Origin: a candidate division WOR-1 bacterium RIFOXYB2_FULL_46_45
Lineage (GTDB): Bacteria > Margulisbacteria > WOR-1 > XYC2-FULL-46-14
Direction: 5' to 3'
DNA: 64,000 bases
Assembly: GCA_001771585.1 (NCBI GenBank)
Contig: MEUE01000001.1
Coordinates: 620,001 to 684,000, forward strand
The notes under the pieces were generated by a model that worked only from the letters and a program-made list of their open reading frames with translations, made no database searches and had not been told where the DNA came from. Positions within the stretch are counted from its first letter, which is position 1; the number at the start of each line of letters is the position of its first letter. Both the position numbers and the translations under genes were made by a program. Positions 50,706 to 58,853 of this stretch are shown one piece after another.

Positions 50706-51525
50706 CAATAAATTTGGTCTTGGCAACATCTTTTGTTATTTGTGCTTTAAGTTTTTCAATGTCCGGAAATTTTTTTTCTTCTCTTATTTTTCTTTCGAGC
50801 CGCAAGGTTACTCGGTGTCCGTAAATCTTCTTGTCAAACCCGATCAGATGCGCTTCAACTATTTTTCCTATATTTATCGCGGCCTTAAAATTTTGGCACC
50901 GTCCGGCGTAGACTCCTTGTGAAGGAATTAATTTATGAGGATCGGTTTTTAGGTTTATGGTTGGAAAACCCAATCCCTTGCCTATGCCCGCGCCGTAAAC
51001 CACTCGCCCGGTAATTTGGTAGGAATGCCCCAGTTGTTTTACCGCGTTATTAAAATTGCCCGAACGGATATCTTCCCTTATCCCGCTGGACTTAATCGGC
51101 TCCCCATTCTTTTTTGCCGCGGGAACCACCGTCACCGAAAAGCCATGTCCTTTAAGTTGTTCTCCCCCTCCCAACCTCCCCCTGCCAAAAGCAAAATCGT
51201 AGCCGACAAAAACATGTTTGGCTTTTAATTTTTTTATCAATATCTTTTCGATGAATTTTTCCGGTCCCATTTTACGGAAAGCGCCGGTAAATTTTATGAC
51301 ATAAACTTTTTTTATCCCGTACTCGTGTAAAAGTTCGCGGCGCTCGTTGAGCGTCGTCAAAAGTTTCAAGCCGCGGCCGGGGGCAACCACTTGCTGGGGA
51401 TGGGGATCGAAAGTAATCGCCATCGGAGTCAAACCATGTTTTTTGGCGTAAGCCACCGTAGCTTTAATTATTTTCTGGTGGCCAAGATGGACGCCATCAA
51501 AGGTCCCGAGGGCAATTACGGTCAT
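50698..51525 (-). CDS. ribF: Bifunctional riboflavin kinase / FAD synthetase
   Basis: The protein has 275 residues, slightly short. It makes FMN and then FAD. The N-terminal adenylyltransferase domain has GTFDGVHLGHQ and FVGYDFAFGRGRLG. The C-terminal kinase domain has GKGLGFPTINLKTDP and the GVYAG strand. Its start overlaps the amj stop by four bases (51522-51525). Confidence 0.96.
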   Translation of the reverse strand: MTVIALGTFDGVHLGHQKIIKATVAYAKKHGLTPMAITFDPHPQQVVAPGRGLKLLTTLNERRELLHEYGIKKVYVIKFTGAFRKMGPEKFIEKILIKKLKAKHVFVGYDFAFGRGRLGGGEQLKGHGFSVTVVPAAKKNGEPIKSSGIREDIRSGNFNNAVKQLGHSYQITGRVVYGAGIGKGLGFPTINLKTDPHKLIPSQGVYAGRCQNFKAAINIGKIVEAHLIGFDKKIYGHRVTLRLERKIREEKKFPDIEKLKAQITKDVAKTKFIVL

Positions 51526-52340
51526 CTCAAAAAGACCTGTTTCACAAACGCGGTGACGCTTTCTATATAATAGGCGCCGGGGAGGAGGAACAACTGGGAA
51601 AGGAGCAGTGTCCCGACAATCCGGCCCAAAACGATGTAAAAGACGACCGTCCGGACATCGTTGACCGGCCGTTTCCCCTTTGCCGCCTGGTCGGTGATAT
51701 GCGCCGCGACCGGATCAACCATCAGGGTAAAGAGGATCGTCGCGATCCCGTTGACGATCCCGGAGAGCTGGGTGGCGGTGACACGATAACTGGGGATCAA
51801 GGCCCCGGCTAAAAGGGAACAGAGAACCCCGATCGCGTAAATTGAGACCATGAAGACATTCAAGATTAAAAAGGTCTTGGGAATCCCGGACAAAGACAAG
51901 TTTTTAAAAGAAGCCAAACTTGGAAGTTTAAATATCTTGGCCATGGCAATAATATTTTTATAATAAAAAGCGGAAACAATTAATCTTGGCACCGAAGCTC
52001 TCTTTTCAAAACGGAGGACTGCCCGGGTAAAAACCGCCACCGCAAAAGGAAGCAGGATCGCCCCGATCAGGTTGCCGATAAAAGCGGCAAAAATGATGAT
52101 ACGAAAATTTCCGATCAAAGTTTCCGGATTATTACGCAGGATCGCAATGTCTACCATCCCGCCCAAAAGCGGCGCCTGCAGCATGTTGGACATTCTGGAA
52201 ATCAACAAAGAAGCGTTAACAAAAGAGAGAGAAGTGGCAACCTGTCCGGTTCGGACTCCCGCCAGGCGCATTGACGACGCCAAGGTTTCGGTCATATGGA
52301 TTAAGGCGGTAAAGAAACAGACAACGTATAAGGGATTCAC
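51522..52340 (-). CDS. amj: Alternative lipid II flippase Amj
   Basis: The protein has 272 residues and about six membrane helices. It matches the Amj (YdaH) family, with FTALIHMTETLASSMRLAGV and VRTGQVATSLSF at the N-terminus and LLISRMSNMLQAPLLGG soon after. Amj moves lipid II across the inner membrane in place of MurJ. It is coupled by four-base overlaps to the response regulator before it and ribF after it, so a stress-type signal may control it. Confidence 0.85.
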   Translation of the reverse strand: MNPLYVVCFFTALIHMTETLASSMRLAGVRTGQVATSLSFVNASLLISRMSNMLQAPLLGGMVDIAILRNNPETLIGNFRIIIFAAFIGNLIGAILLPFAVAVFTRAVLRFEKRASVPRLIVSAFYYKNIIAMAKIFKLPSLASFKNLSLSGIPKTFLILNVFMVSIYAIGVLCSLLAGALIPSYRVTATQLSGIVNGIATILFTLMVDPVAAHITDQAAKGKRPVNDVRTVVFYIVLGRIVGTLLLSQLFLLPGAYYIESVTAFVKQVFLR

Positions 52341-53551
52341 TGGAGTTTGCTTTCCAAAACGTGGGGCTTAATCCCCAAAAGAGCGGCCGCTTTCTGTTTG
52401 TCAAAACCGTTCTTCTTCATTACCGAATCGATCAACTCTTTTTCAAATTCGGCATAAAGGTCTTCAAAGGGCAAACTCCGAAATGCCAGCAGGATATAAA
52501 TAGGAAGACTCGAAACCGCAATCTCCCCTTCTTTTTGATTTAAAACCGCGGTTGAGACAACCGCCTTAAGCTCCGTCAAATTTCCCGGCCACGGATGAAG
52601 CGACAAGACCGAAAGGGCATCTTCGGAAAAAAGATTGGTCTTTTTACCGTAGAGATTGTTGTAATGGGTACGATAGTGCTCCAAAAGTTCAACCAGGTCC
52701 CCCGCCCGATCCCTAAGCGGCGGAACAAATAAGATGTTCAAAGAAAACTTTTGATACAGGTCGCGATTGAAATCCGAACCGGACGGGTCGGAGACCACCC
52801 CGCCGATTATTCTGATGTCGTCGCGAAAAGAGAGAAGTTTTTTCGCGAAAGAGGGAGAGATCCGGTCAATCCGGTCAATAAAGACCGTTTGTAGATTCGT
52901 TAAAGTTCTTCCCCTCCGGGTTAATTCCTCGGTAGAAACGATCTCTTTTCCAAAAATTTTCTCGGCCCGGTCGGATCCGGCCGTAACCGACAGGAAACCG
53001 GAAGAGGTACCGCGCCTGATGCAATGGATCATCCTGGCCAGCTCTTCTTTTTCCAACCCCTCCTCTCCCAAAATTAGAGCCCACTCATCCCCTTCCGCTA
53101 TTTTTTTGGCGGCAGCCGCAAGCTTCCTGATCTTTTCTCCGCTCCCCAAAAGCCGAGGACACGCTTCAGCCGCGAGTAAACCTTTTTTAAAGACCGCTGC
53201 CCGGGCGATCGACAGGATTTGATCAACGTCAAACGGCTTGACCACATAATCGCGCGCCCCGTATTTGATCGCCTGAGAAGCCTTCTGGACATCGTAAACC
53301 GCGGTAACCATCACCACTTCGGTCTGCGGGGAGATTTTTTTGAGGCGGGAGAGGGTTTCAATCCCATCCATCCCCGGCATGCGGATATCGAGAAAAACCA
53401 GGTCAACTTTTTGGTCGGCCGCTTTTTTGAGTGCAACTTCGCCTGTACCTGCCAGGAGGACATTATAGTCGGACCCCAGGACAAGGGAAAATGATTCCTG
53501 GATTGAAGATTCGTCGTCAACCACTAAAATTGTAGATTTATCTTGGTTCAC
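52337..53551 (-). CDS. NtrC-like response regulator with degenerate AAA domain
   Basis: The protein has 404 residues from GTG 53551. The receiver domain is intact (VDDESS, phospho-acceptor D55 in VFLDIRMPGMDG, and VVKPFD). The central region aligns with sigma-54 activators, but its Walker A is GEEGLEKEE rather than GESGTGKE, and the GAFTGA loop that contacts sigma-54 is absent. A Fis-type helix-turn-helix ends the protein (KQKAAALLGIKPHVLESKL). It probably works without ATP hydrolysis. Its start overlaps the previous gene as GTGA and its stop overlaps amj. Confidence 0.87.
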   Translation of the reverse strand: MNQDKSTILVVDDESSIQESFSLVLGSDYNVLLAGTGEVALKKAADQKVDLVFLDIRMPGMDGIETLSRLKKISPQTEVVMVTAVYDVQKASQAIKYGARDYVVKPFDVDQILSIARAAVFKKGLLAAEACPRLLGSGEKIRKLAAAAKKIAEGDEWALILGEEGLEKEELARMIHCIRRGTSSGFLSVTAGSDRAEKIFGKEIVSTEELTRRGRTLTNLQTVFIDRIDRISPSFAKKLLSFRDDIRIIGGVVSDPSGSDFNRDLYQKFSLNILFVPPLRDRAGDLVELLEHYRTHYNNLYGKKTNLFSEDALSVLSLHPWPGNLTELKAVVSTAVLNQKEGEIAVSSLPIYILLAFRSLPFEDLYAEFEKELIDSVMKKNGFDKQKAAALLGIKPHVLESKLQ

Positions 53552-53871
53552 TTGGCAAAACGATCTACTATAAGGAGAACCTGCTTTCTTAGTTCCGCGT
53601 CATGCAGGATCCCGTAAGAGATCGTATTTATCATAGCGCGCGACCCGGGGGAAGTCAATAAAGAGGGACCGAATTCGGCGGCCAGCGCCATCTTTACTAT
53701 TTTTTCTACCGCAATTTCTATTGTATCGTTTTTTTTAATGTCCGCCTCAAGCCCTTTTTCAAAAAGATCAATAGATGAGGCCTCTTTTTTATTGAGTTTT
53801 TCTTCGCTCAAAAGAAACGGGAGCATCACCTTGTCGTTTTTCCATAATTCTCTTTCAATTGTTGTTTGCAT
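53548..53871 (-). CDS. Unknown small protein upstream of the response regulator
   Basis: The protein has 107 residues from ATG 53871, preceded by AAGGTGGG. The longer frame reaching into apgM is not needed. It is helical and acidic/basic mixed, with no membrane helix and no known motif. Its coupling to the response regulator (GTGA overlap at 53548-53551) suggests a partner or a phospho-signalling helper. A 20-bp palindrome sits 18 bases upstream. Confidence 0.65.
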   Translation of the reverse strand: MQTTIERELWKNDKVMLPFLLSEEKLNKKEASSIDLFEKGLEADIKKNDTIEIAVEKIVKMALAAEFGPSLLTSPGSRAMINTISYGILHDAELRKQVLLIVDRFAK

Positions 53872-53889
53872 TTTATATCCCACCTTTTT

Positions 53890-53909
53890 CCCCACAATTA
53901 ATTGTGGGG
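53890..53909. promoter_or_regulatory. 20-bp perfect palindrome, likely operator
   Basis: CCCCACAATTAATTGTGGGG is fully self-complementary. It lies 19 bases before the start of the small unknown gene and its response-regulator operon. A dimeric regulator, perhaps the response regulator itself, could bind here. Confidence 0.6.
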
Positions 53910-53995
53910 AATATCCTATCCTGTAACTAGCAATTATGTGGCCCGGAAAAAAGCCGAAAATAGCGGGTTTTTGCACAGAACAAAGTGCGGCACGC

Positions 53996-55126
53996 CTATT
54001 TTTTGTGCACAAAAAGCTGTTTGGAAAGAAGCAGGTAGCCCTCTTTAATCCGTATCTTAGCTTTTTTAAGCTCTTTTTCACCGAAGCTTTGGATCCCGCC
54101 AGAGATCTCTTTCGGCCCGTAAATAACAAAAGGAACAGGGTTTCGAGTATGAGTCATCTTCGCAACCGGCGTCGGATGATCGGCCAATACTAAAATCCTG
54201 ATATCCTGATCTCCTGATGTACTGATATCCTTAAGTATCGTACCAACGACCAGCTTATCAAAATCCTCAATGGCTTTTACCTTATGATTAAAGTCCCCCT
54301 CGTGTCCCGCTTCGTCCGGCGCTTCGACGTGGACAAAGACAACGTCGTTTTTCTTAAGCGCGGCAAGGGCGTATTCGGCCTTTCCTTTATAATTGGTGTC
54401 GAGATAGCCGGTCGCTCCCGGAACATTAATAACCGAAAGGCCGGCCAGTTTCCCCAATCCTTTCAATAAATGCACCGCGGTAATGATTGCTCCCTTTTTG
54501 GGAAACTTTTTCAGCTTTGGAGCGATCCCCTGCCCCCACAGCCAGATCATGTTGGCTTGTTGATCTTTTAAGAGGCTTTGGCTCTTAAACATCATCTCTT
54601 TTAGAAATTTATTCTTCGGTAAATAATTTTTGATCGGCTTCCCGGTGATATCATGCGGCGGGACGGTTTTGACTTTTACCAGCTCTTTCTTTTTGATGAC
54701 GCACAAGTGGCGGTAGGACAATCCGGTATAAAAACGGCACGATTCGGAACCGAATTCATGATTTAATTTTTTGATGATCCCATCCGCGGTTTCGGTCTTG
54801 ATCTGATGGGCGGTGAAGCTTTCCATTTTTCCGTCTTTGATTGCAACCAAATTGCATCGAAAGCAAACTTCGTCCTTTTTTAGTTTTACACCCAAGCTGG
54901 CCGCTTCCAATGGCCCGCGCCCGGTGTAGAATTTTTTCGGATTGTAGCCGAGGATCGACATAGAGGCAACGTCGGAGCCGGGCTCCATGCCGGCCGGGAC
55001 ATTTGAGACCCAGCCGCAGGTCCCGTTTTGCGCGAGATAATCCAGATTGGGCGTTTTGGCAACTTCAAGCGGAGTATTTTTCCCTTCGTCGCTCATCCCG
55101 TCGGCAATCAACACTAAATATTTCAC
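53996..55126 (-). CDS. apgM: Cofactor-independent phosphoglycerate mutase, archaeal (ApgM) type
   Basis: The protein has 376 residues from GTG 55126. It interconverts 2- and 3-phosphoglycerate in glycolysis. The alkaline-phosphatase-superfamily pattern is seen in LVLIADGMSDE, PGSDVASMSILGY with the catalytic Ser, HVEAPDEAGHEGD and LADHPTPV. This archaeal-like form also occurs in some bacteria. GTG lies 9 bases after TGTTATAAT. Residues near 297-307 (KDISTSGDQDIRI) are encoded by an ATCAGG-type repeat. Confidence 0.93.
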   Translation of the reverse strand: MKYLVLIADGMSDEGKNTPLEVAKTPNLDYLAQNGTCGWVSNVPAGMEPGSDVASMSILGYNPKKFYTGRGPLEAASLGVKLKKDEVCFRCNLVAIKDGKMESFTAHQIKTETADGIIKKLNHEFGSESCRFYTGLSYRHLCVIKKKELVKVKTVPPHDITGKPIKNYLPKNKFLKEMMFKSQSLLKDQQANMIWLWGQGIAPKLKKFPKKGAIITAVHLLKGLGKLAGLSVINVPGATGYLDTNYKGKAEYALAALKKNDVVFVHVEAPDEAGHEGDFNHKVKAIEDFDKLVVGTILKDISTSGDQDIRILVLADHPTPVAKMTHTRNPVPFVIYGPKEISGGIQSFGEKELKKAKIRIKEGYLLLSKQLFVHKK

Positions 55127-55135
55127 AATGGGTTT

Positions 55136-55144
55136 ATTATAACA
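55136..55144 (-). promoter_or_regulatory. Extended -10 promoter of apgM
   Basis: Minus-strand TGTTATAAT, 9 bases before the GTG at 55126. Confidence 0.6.
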
Positions 55145-55151
55145 TCCCTCG

Positions 55152-55288
55152 GGAATAAGGCATAGGCGCAGGCATAGGAATAGGAAGGCAAAGGAGAGGA
55201 AAGAAAAAAAGGAAAGGAAAAATTAAAATTTTCGTTTTCCTTTCCTTCGCCTTACCTGCGCCTTCGCCTATGCCTACGCCTTAGTTTT
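55152..55288. repeat. Long imperfect inverted repeat of GCCTATGCC/GGCATAGGC words
   Basis: The left side is made of GGCATAGG, GGCGCAGG and GGAAAGG words, the right side of their complements, with GGAAAGGAAAA/TTTTCCTTTCC at the centre. Transcribed, it would fold into a hairpin of over 100 bases. Related words lie in frame in cvpA (55418-55446) and GH94 copy 1 (14576-14612). Confidence 0.65.
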
Positions 55289-55294
55289 TTGTAA

Positions 55295-55909
55295 TTACGG
55301 GGCGAATCTCTTCAATGTCTTCGAGGCCTCTTTTGTAACCGCGTCAATAACCGCATCCGGAACTTTCGGAATCATTATTTCTTTCTTTTTCTCTTCTTTA
55401 TCTTCCTTAACCTTATCCTTACCTATGCCTACGCCTGCGCCTGCGCCTATTTTTTGTACCTCTTTATAAACCCTTATCGAGGTTCTTTTGACAAAAGAAT
55501 CATCAAGCATTTTTTTGACTTCAGCGGATAAAGGGAAAATCCCGATCAGTTCAAAAATGATTCCCAGCACCAGTAACGCTTTAAATGCCCCCAAAACAAG
55601 CGCGGCGATCGAATCGAGAATCCCCATCAACTGGACACTGATAATTTTTTTTAGTATCCAGATAGCCACTTCTCCCATCGCGTAGGTGACTAGAAAAATA
55701 AAAAGAAAAAGAATCGTGTAAAGCAGACCGGAACCCTCCCCCAGGAACCCCGCTCCCCCTTTGGCGAAACCGGCGGCGGCCGCGGCAAAATAGGCGGCAA
55801 GATAGACCATAATGACGCTTAAAAATGTGCTGAGGAAACCGACCCTCAAACCCCAAACCGAGAGGATTATTATTATAATCCCGCAGGTAATATCTACTAG
55901 GTTGATCAT
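55295..55909 (-). CDS. CvpA-family membrane protein
   Basis: The protein has 204 residues with four hydrophobic helices (about 1-30, 32-50, 64-88, 100-122), the CvpA topology. The final third is a basic/acidic cytoplasmic tail. It includes KIGAGAGVGIGKDKVKEDKE, whose Gly-rich part is read from the GCCTACGCC repeat family. CvpA proteins are linked to colicin V production and envelope maintenance; the exact function is not established. The start overlaps the purE stop by four bases. Confidence 0.8.
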   Translation of the reverse strand: MINLVDITCGIIIIILSVWGLRVGFLSTFLSVIMVYLAAYFAAAAAGFAKGGAGFLGEGSGLLYTILFLFIFLVTYAMGEVAIWILKKIISVQLMGILDSIAALVLGAFKALLVLGIIFELIGIFPLSAEVKKMLDDSFVKRTSIRVYKEVQKIGAGAGVGIGKDKVKEDKEEKKKEIMIPKVPDAVIDAVTKEASKTLKRFAP

Positions 55910-56352
55910 TTTTTTGCCAGGTTTTTCTTAAAATCCTTGAGCTTTTCTTTGAGAGCCGGATATTTAAGGGCTAAAATCTGGGCGGCCAAAATCGCCGCGT
56001 TCTTCGCTCCGTCAATCGCAACGCACGCCACCGGAACACCTGGGGGCATCTGGGCAATCGAGAAGAGCGCATCCTGGCCTTTTAACGCTCCGGACGCAAT
56101 CGGGATCCCGATAACGGGGAGAGTGGTCTGGGCGGCGATAACGCCCGGCAGGGCGGCCGACATCCCCGCGGCGGCGATGACGCAATCACATTCCTGTTCC
56201 GCTTTTTGCACAAATTCCTCAACTTTTTTGGGGGAACGATGGGCGGAGGCGACCACAATTTCATTTTGGATCCCAAACTCGTCAAGCTGTTTGCCGGCCT
56301 TTTCCAGTATGGGGAGATCCGATTCCGATCCGCAAATAATGCCGACTTTCAT
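55906..56352 (-). CDS. purE: N5-carboxyaminoimidazole ribonucleotide mutase
   Basis: The protein has 148 residues, small class I PurE. It moves the carboxyl group from N5-CAIR to CAIR in purine synthesis. GSESDLPILEKA, VASAHRSPKK (active His) and AAGMSAALPGVIAA mark the substrate pocket. ATG lies 6 bases after TATAAT (56359-56364), so the mRNA is likely leaderless. It is divergent from aroE. Confidence 0.96.
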   Translation of the reverse strand: MKVGIICGSESDLPILEKAGKQLDEFGIQNEIVVASAHRSPKKVEEFVQKAEQECDCVIAAAGMSAALPGVIAAQTTLPVIGIPIASGALKGQDALFSIAQMPPGVPVACVAIDGAKNAAILAAQILALKYPALKEKLKDFKKNLAKK

Positions 56353-56358
56353 ACCCGT

Positions 56359-56364
56359 ATTATA
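56359..56364 (-). promoter_or_regulatory. -10 box of purE
   Basis: Minus-strand TATAAT, 6 bases before ATG 56352; it faces the aroE -10 at 56378. Confidence 0.55.
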
Positions 56365-56374
56365 TAGTCAGAAG

Positions 56375-56383
56375 TGATATAAT
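56375..56383 (+). promoter_or_regulatory. Extended -10 promoter of aroE
   Basis: TGATATAAT, 6 bases before ATG 56390, leaving no space for a ribosome-binding site. Confidence 0.65.
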
Positions 56384-56389
56384 ACAAGC

Positions 56390-57256
56390 ATGAAAAAATG
56401 CTACTTGATCGGCCATCCGCTGGGGCATTCAATTTCGCCCGCCATGCACAACGCCGCTTATAAAGAACTGGGATTGGATTTTGAATATCTATTAAAGGAT
56501 ACTGCTCCCGGCGAGCTCAAAGCTCAAATTGAAAAGTTCAAAGCGGAAAATGTGGCGGGATTTAATGTAACCATCCCATATAAAGAAAAGATCATGCCGC
56601 TTTTGGATGAAATAACACCGCTCGCCGAAAAGATCGGAGCGGTAAATACCGTAAAGAACGAAAACGGGAAACTGATCGGCTATAACACCGACGGTCCCGG
56701 CTTTTTGGAATCACTCAAAGACGACGCCGGCTTCAATCCGGCCGGAAAAAAAGTCGTTATTCTGGGAGCCGGCGGCGCCGGACGGGCTATCGCGGTAACC
56801 CTGGCCGAAGATAATGCCAGTTCAATTATAATCTATGATCCCGAAGAAAAAAAACAGGATGACCTGGTCGAATATCTCTTTGATCTTTTTGAAATCGAAA
56901 TTAAAAAGAGCGCCGATCTGCAAAGAGAAATAAATGAGGCCGATTTACTGGTAAATGCTTCGCCGATTGGAATGCATCCAAATGTTCGACTTTCGCCTAT
57001 CGACTTTCGACTTTCTCCCAACTTAACTATCTACGATATCATTTATAACCCTCCAGAAACCGAACTGATAAAACAGGCCAAAAGAGCCGGAGCTAAAGCG
57101 GTATCGGGCCTGGGGATGCTGGTCCGCCAGGGAGCGCTCGCCTTTGAAATCTTTACCGGAAAGCCCGCTCCCTACCAAACCATGCTTTCTGGCGCCAAAA
57201 TTGCTCTCCATCTTAAACAAGATGGACATCATAAAGACCCTAAACCAAATAATTGA
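56390..57256 (+). CDS. aroE: Shikimate dehydrogenase
   Basis: The protein has 288 residues. It reduces 3-dehydroshikimate with NADPH in aromatic amino acid synthesis. The substrate domain has GHSISPAMHNAAYKELG and TIPYKEKIMP with the catalytic Lys; YNTDGPGF follows, then the nucleotide loop GAGGAGRA. Residues near 202-216 (NVRLSPIDFRLSPN) are read from a CGACTTTCG tandem repeat, an unusual insert in the NADPH domain. The GspE-like gene starts within its last 35 bases. Confidence 0.95.
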   Translation: MKKCYLIGHPLGHSISPAMHNAAYKELGLDFEYLLKDTAPGELKAQIEKFKAENVAGFNVTIPYKEKIMPLLDEITPLAEKIGAVNTVKNENGKLIGYNTDGPGFLESLKDDAGFNPAGKKVVILGAGGAGRAIAVTLAEDNASSIIIYDPEEKKQDDLVEYLFDLFEIEIKKSADLQREINEADLLVNASPIGMHPNVRLSPIDFRLSPNLTIYDIIYNPPETELIKQAKRAGAKAVSGLGMLVRQGALAFEIFTGKPAPYQTMLSGAKIALHLKQDGHHKDPKPNN

Positions 57257-58232
57257 AGACGGGATAACCGAAAACGCCTCCGACATCCATATTGAACCGA
57301 AGCCCGATTCCCTGAAAATCCGCTACCGGATTGACGGCATATTAAAAGACCAGCTTGAATTAGCCAAAGAACTGCACCCACCGCTGATCAGCCGGATTAA
57401 GATCCTGGTCAACCTGGATATCTCCGAATCGCGCCTTCCTCAAGACGGGAGGACCAATCACGAAAATATCGACCTCAGGGTCTCGATCCTCCCCACCCTC
57501 TTCGGCGAAAAAGCGGTCTTGAGGATCTTAAAAAGAAACCAAACCCTCCTCCCCCTCCACCAATTAGGAATGGGATCGGAAGAATTTTCAAGTTATCGAA
57601 AGCTTATCGACCAAAAAGGGGGAATTATTCTCGTTACCGGCCCGACCGGCTCCGGAAAAACAACCACCCTCTACGCGACGCTGAAAGAATTAAAATCGAA
57701 CGAAAACAACATTATAACTATCGAGGATCCGGTCGAATATGTCCTTCCCGAGATCACCCAGATACAGGTAAACAATAAGACCGGGCTGACTTTTGCGAGA
57801 GGTTTACGTTCGATATTGAGGCAGGACCCAGACATAATTTTTATCGGTGAGATTCGCGATCTTGAAACGGCACAAATCGCCATCCAGGCGGCGCTGACCG
57901 GGCACTTGGTTTTGGCAACCATACATACCAATGATGCCGTATCATCAATCTGCCGCCTGATTGACATGGGGATAAAAAATTATCTGGTCTCCGCGACTTT
58001 ATTGGGAGCAGTCTCCCAACGCCTTTTGCGTAAGAAAGAAGGGGGACGGATCGGTATTTTTGAAGTTTTTAGTATCACGGATGAAACAAGGGAAATTATT
58101 AATAAAAAATATTCGAAGGCCAATATTCTTGAGTCGGTCCGCTTTACTTCGCTTCTTCAGAACGCGAATAAACTGCTCAAAGACGGGATTGTTGATAAAA
58201 AAGAGCTCTTTAGAGTGTTGGGAAATGAATAA
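57222..58232 (+). CDS. Compact GspE/PilB-like secretion or pilus ATPase
   Basis: The protein has 336 residues from ATG 57222, far shorter than GspE/PilB (about 500-570). The N-terminal MshEN part is missing. The two-domain core remains: ASDIHIEPKPDSLKIRYRIDG, Walker A TGPTGSGKTTTL, the Asp box IITIEDPVEY, Walker B DPDIIFIGEIRD and the His box ATIHTNDA. The zinc-binding tetracysteine loop is replaced by KKEGGR. It should power assembly of a type IV-like or type II machine. Because the N-terminal motif is GspE-like rather than PilT-like, I favour an assembly motor, but no pilin genes are nearby. It may serve DNA uptake with comEA/comEC. Confidence 0.85.
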   Translation: MDIIKTLNQIIEDGITENASDIHIEPKPDSLKIRYRIDGILKDQLELAKELHPPLISRIKILVNLDISESRLPQDGRTNHENIDLRVSILPTLFGEKAVLRILKRNQTLLPLHQLGMGSEEFSSYRKLIDQKGGIILVTGPTGSGKTTTLYATLKELKSNENNIITIEDPVEYVLPEITQIQVNNKTGLTFARGLRSILRQDPDIIFIGEIRDLETAQIAIQAALTGHLVLATIHTNDAVSSICRLIDMGIKNYLVSATLLGAVSQRLLRKKEGGRIGIFEVFSITDETREIINKKYSKANILESVRFTSLLQNANKLLKDGIVDKKELFRVLGNE

Positions 58233-58440
58233 AAAAACGCTAATTATCGCCAATTTTATTAATCGCGAATTATGCGAATTTCCGGCTCACGAATTGCTCG
58301 AATTTACGCCAATGAACTCGAATGAGCGACCTTTTTTATTCGTGTTTTTTTATTCGCGTGAATTAGAGTAGATTTGCGAAATTGGAGATAGGAAATTAGT
58401 GTTTATTCGAGATAAATGAATTCGTGAAAATTAAAGGAGG
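58233..58440. repeat. AATTCG/ATTCGCG degenerate tract, left of the GxxExxY gene
   Basis: Repeated words AATCGCGAATTATGCGAATT, GCTCGAATTT, AACTCGAATGA, TTATTCGCGTG and GAATTCGTGAAAATTA follow each other. It ends just before the ribosome-binding site of the next gene and continues, after it, at 58835-58925. Confidence 0.6.
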
Positions 58441-58451
58441 TGAAATAAAAA

Positions 58452-58853
58452 ATGACAGAAATTATTTATCCGGACTTAAGCTATAGGATCGTAGGAATAC
58501 TTTTTAAGGTCCACAATCAATTGGGCGGCGGGCTTCAGGAAAAATATTATCAACAAGCTATCAAAAGAGAATTTTTTACCAATAACATACCTTTTCTAGA
58601 GCAGCTCCGAGTTGATTTTAATTACAACGGCAGTTTTCTTGGAAGGTACTATTTAGATTTTGTTGTTGATCACAAGATTGTGCTGGAGCTAAAAATAACT
58701 CCGGCTTTTTCAAAAAGAGACATAATACAAGTATTGAACTATTTAAAACAAAGCAATCTTAAATTGGGGATTTTAGCCAGCTTAAACCGCAACAATGTTT
58801 TTTATAAAAGGATCCTCGCTGGCAACGGTCCGAATTCGAGTCATTCGAGTTAA
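58452..58853 (+). CDS. GxxExxY-family protein
   Basis: The protein has 133 residues. The family signature G-x-x-E-x-x-Y is at GGGLQEKYY near residues 25-33. The core LDFVVDHKIVLELKI resembles PD-(D/E)XK nuclease-fold strands (D...ExK). ATG follows a perfect AAAGGAGGTG. The gene is embedded in an AATTCG repeat tract on both sides, and its last codons (NSSHSS) are read out of that tract. The molecular function of the family is not established. Confidence 0.88.
   Translation: MTEIIYPDLSYRIVGILFKVHNQLGGGLQEKYYQQAIKREFFTNNIPFLEQLRVDFNYNGSFLGRYYLDFVVDHKIVLELKITPAFSKRDIIQVLNYLKQSNLKLGILASLNRNNVFYKRILAGNGPNSSHSS

Noticed and set aside
53872-54129. Longer N-terminus for the small protein before the response regulator
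   Set aside because: It would overlap apgM by over 130 bases; ATG 53871 has a good ribosome-binding site.
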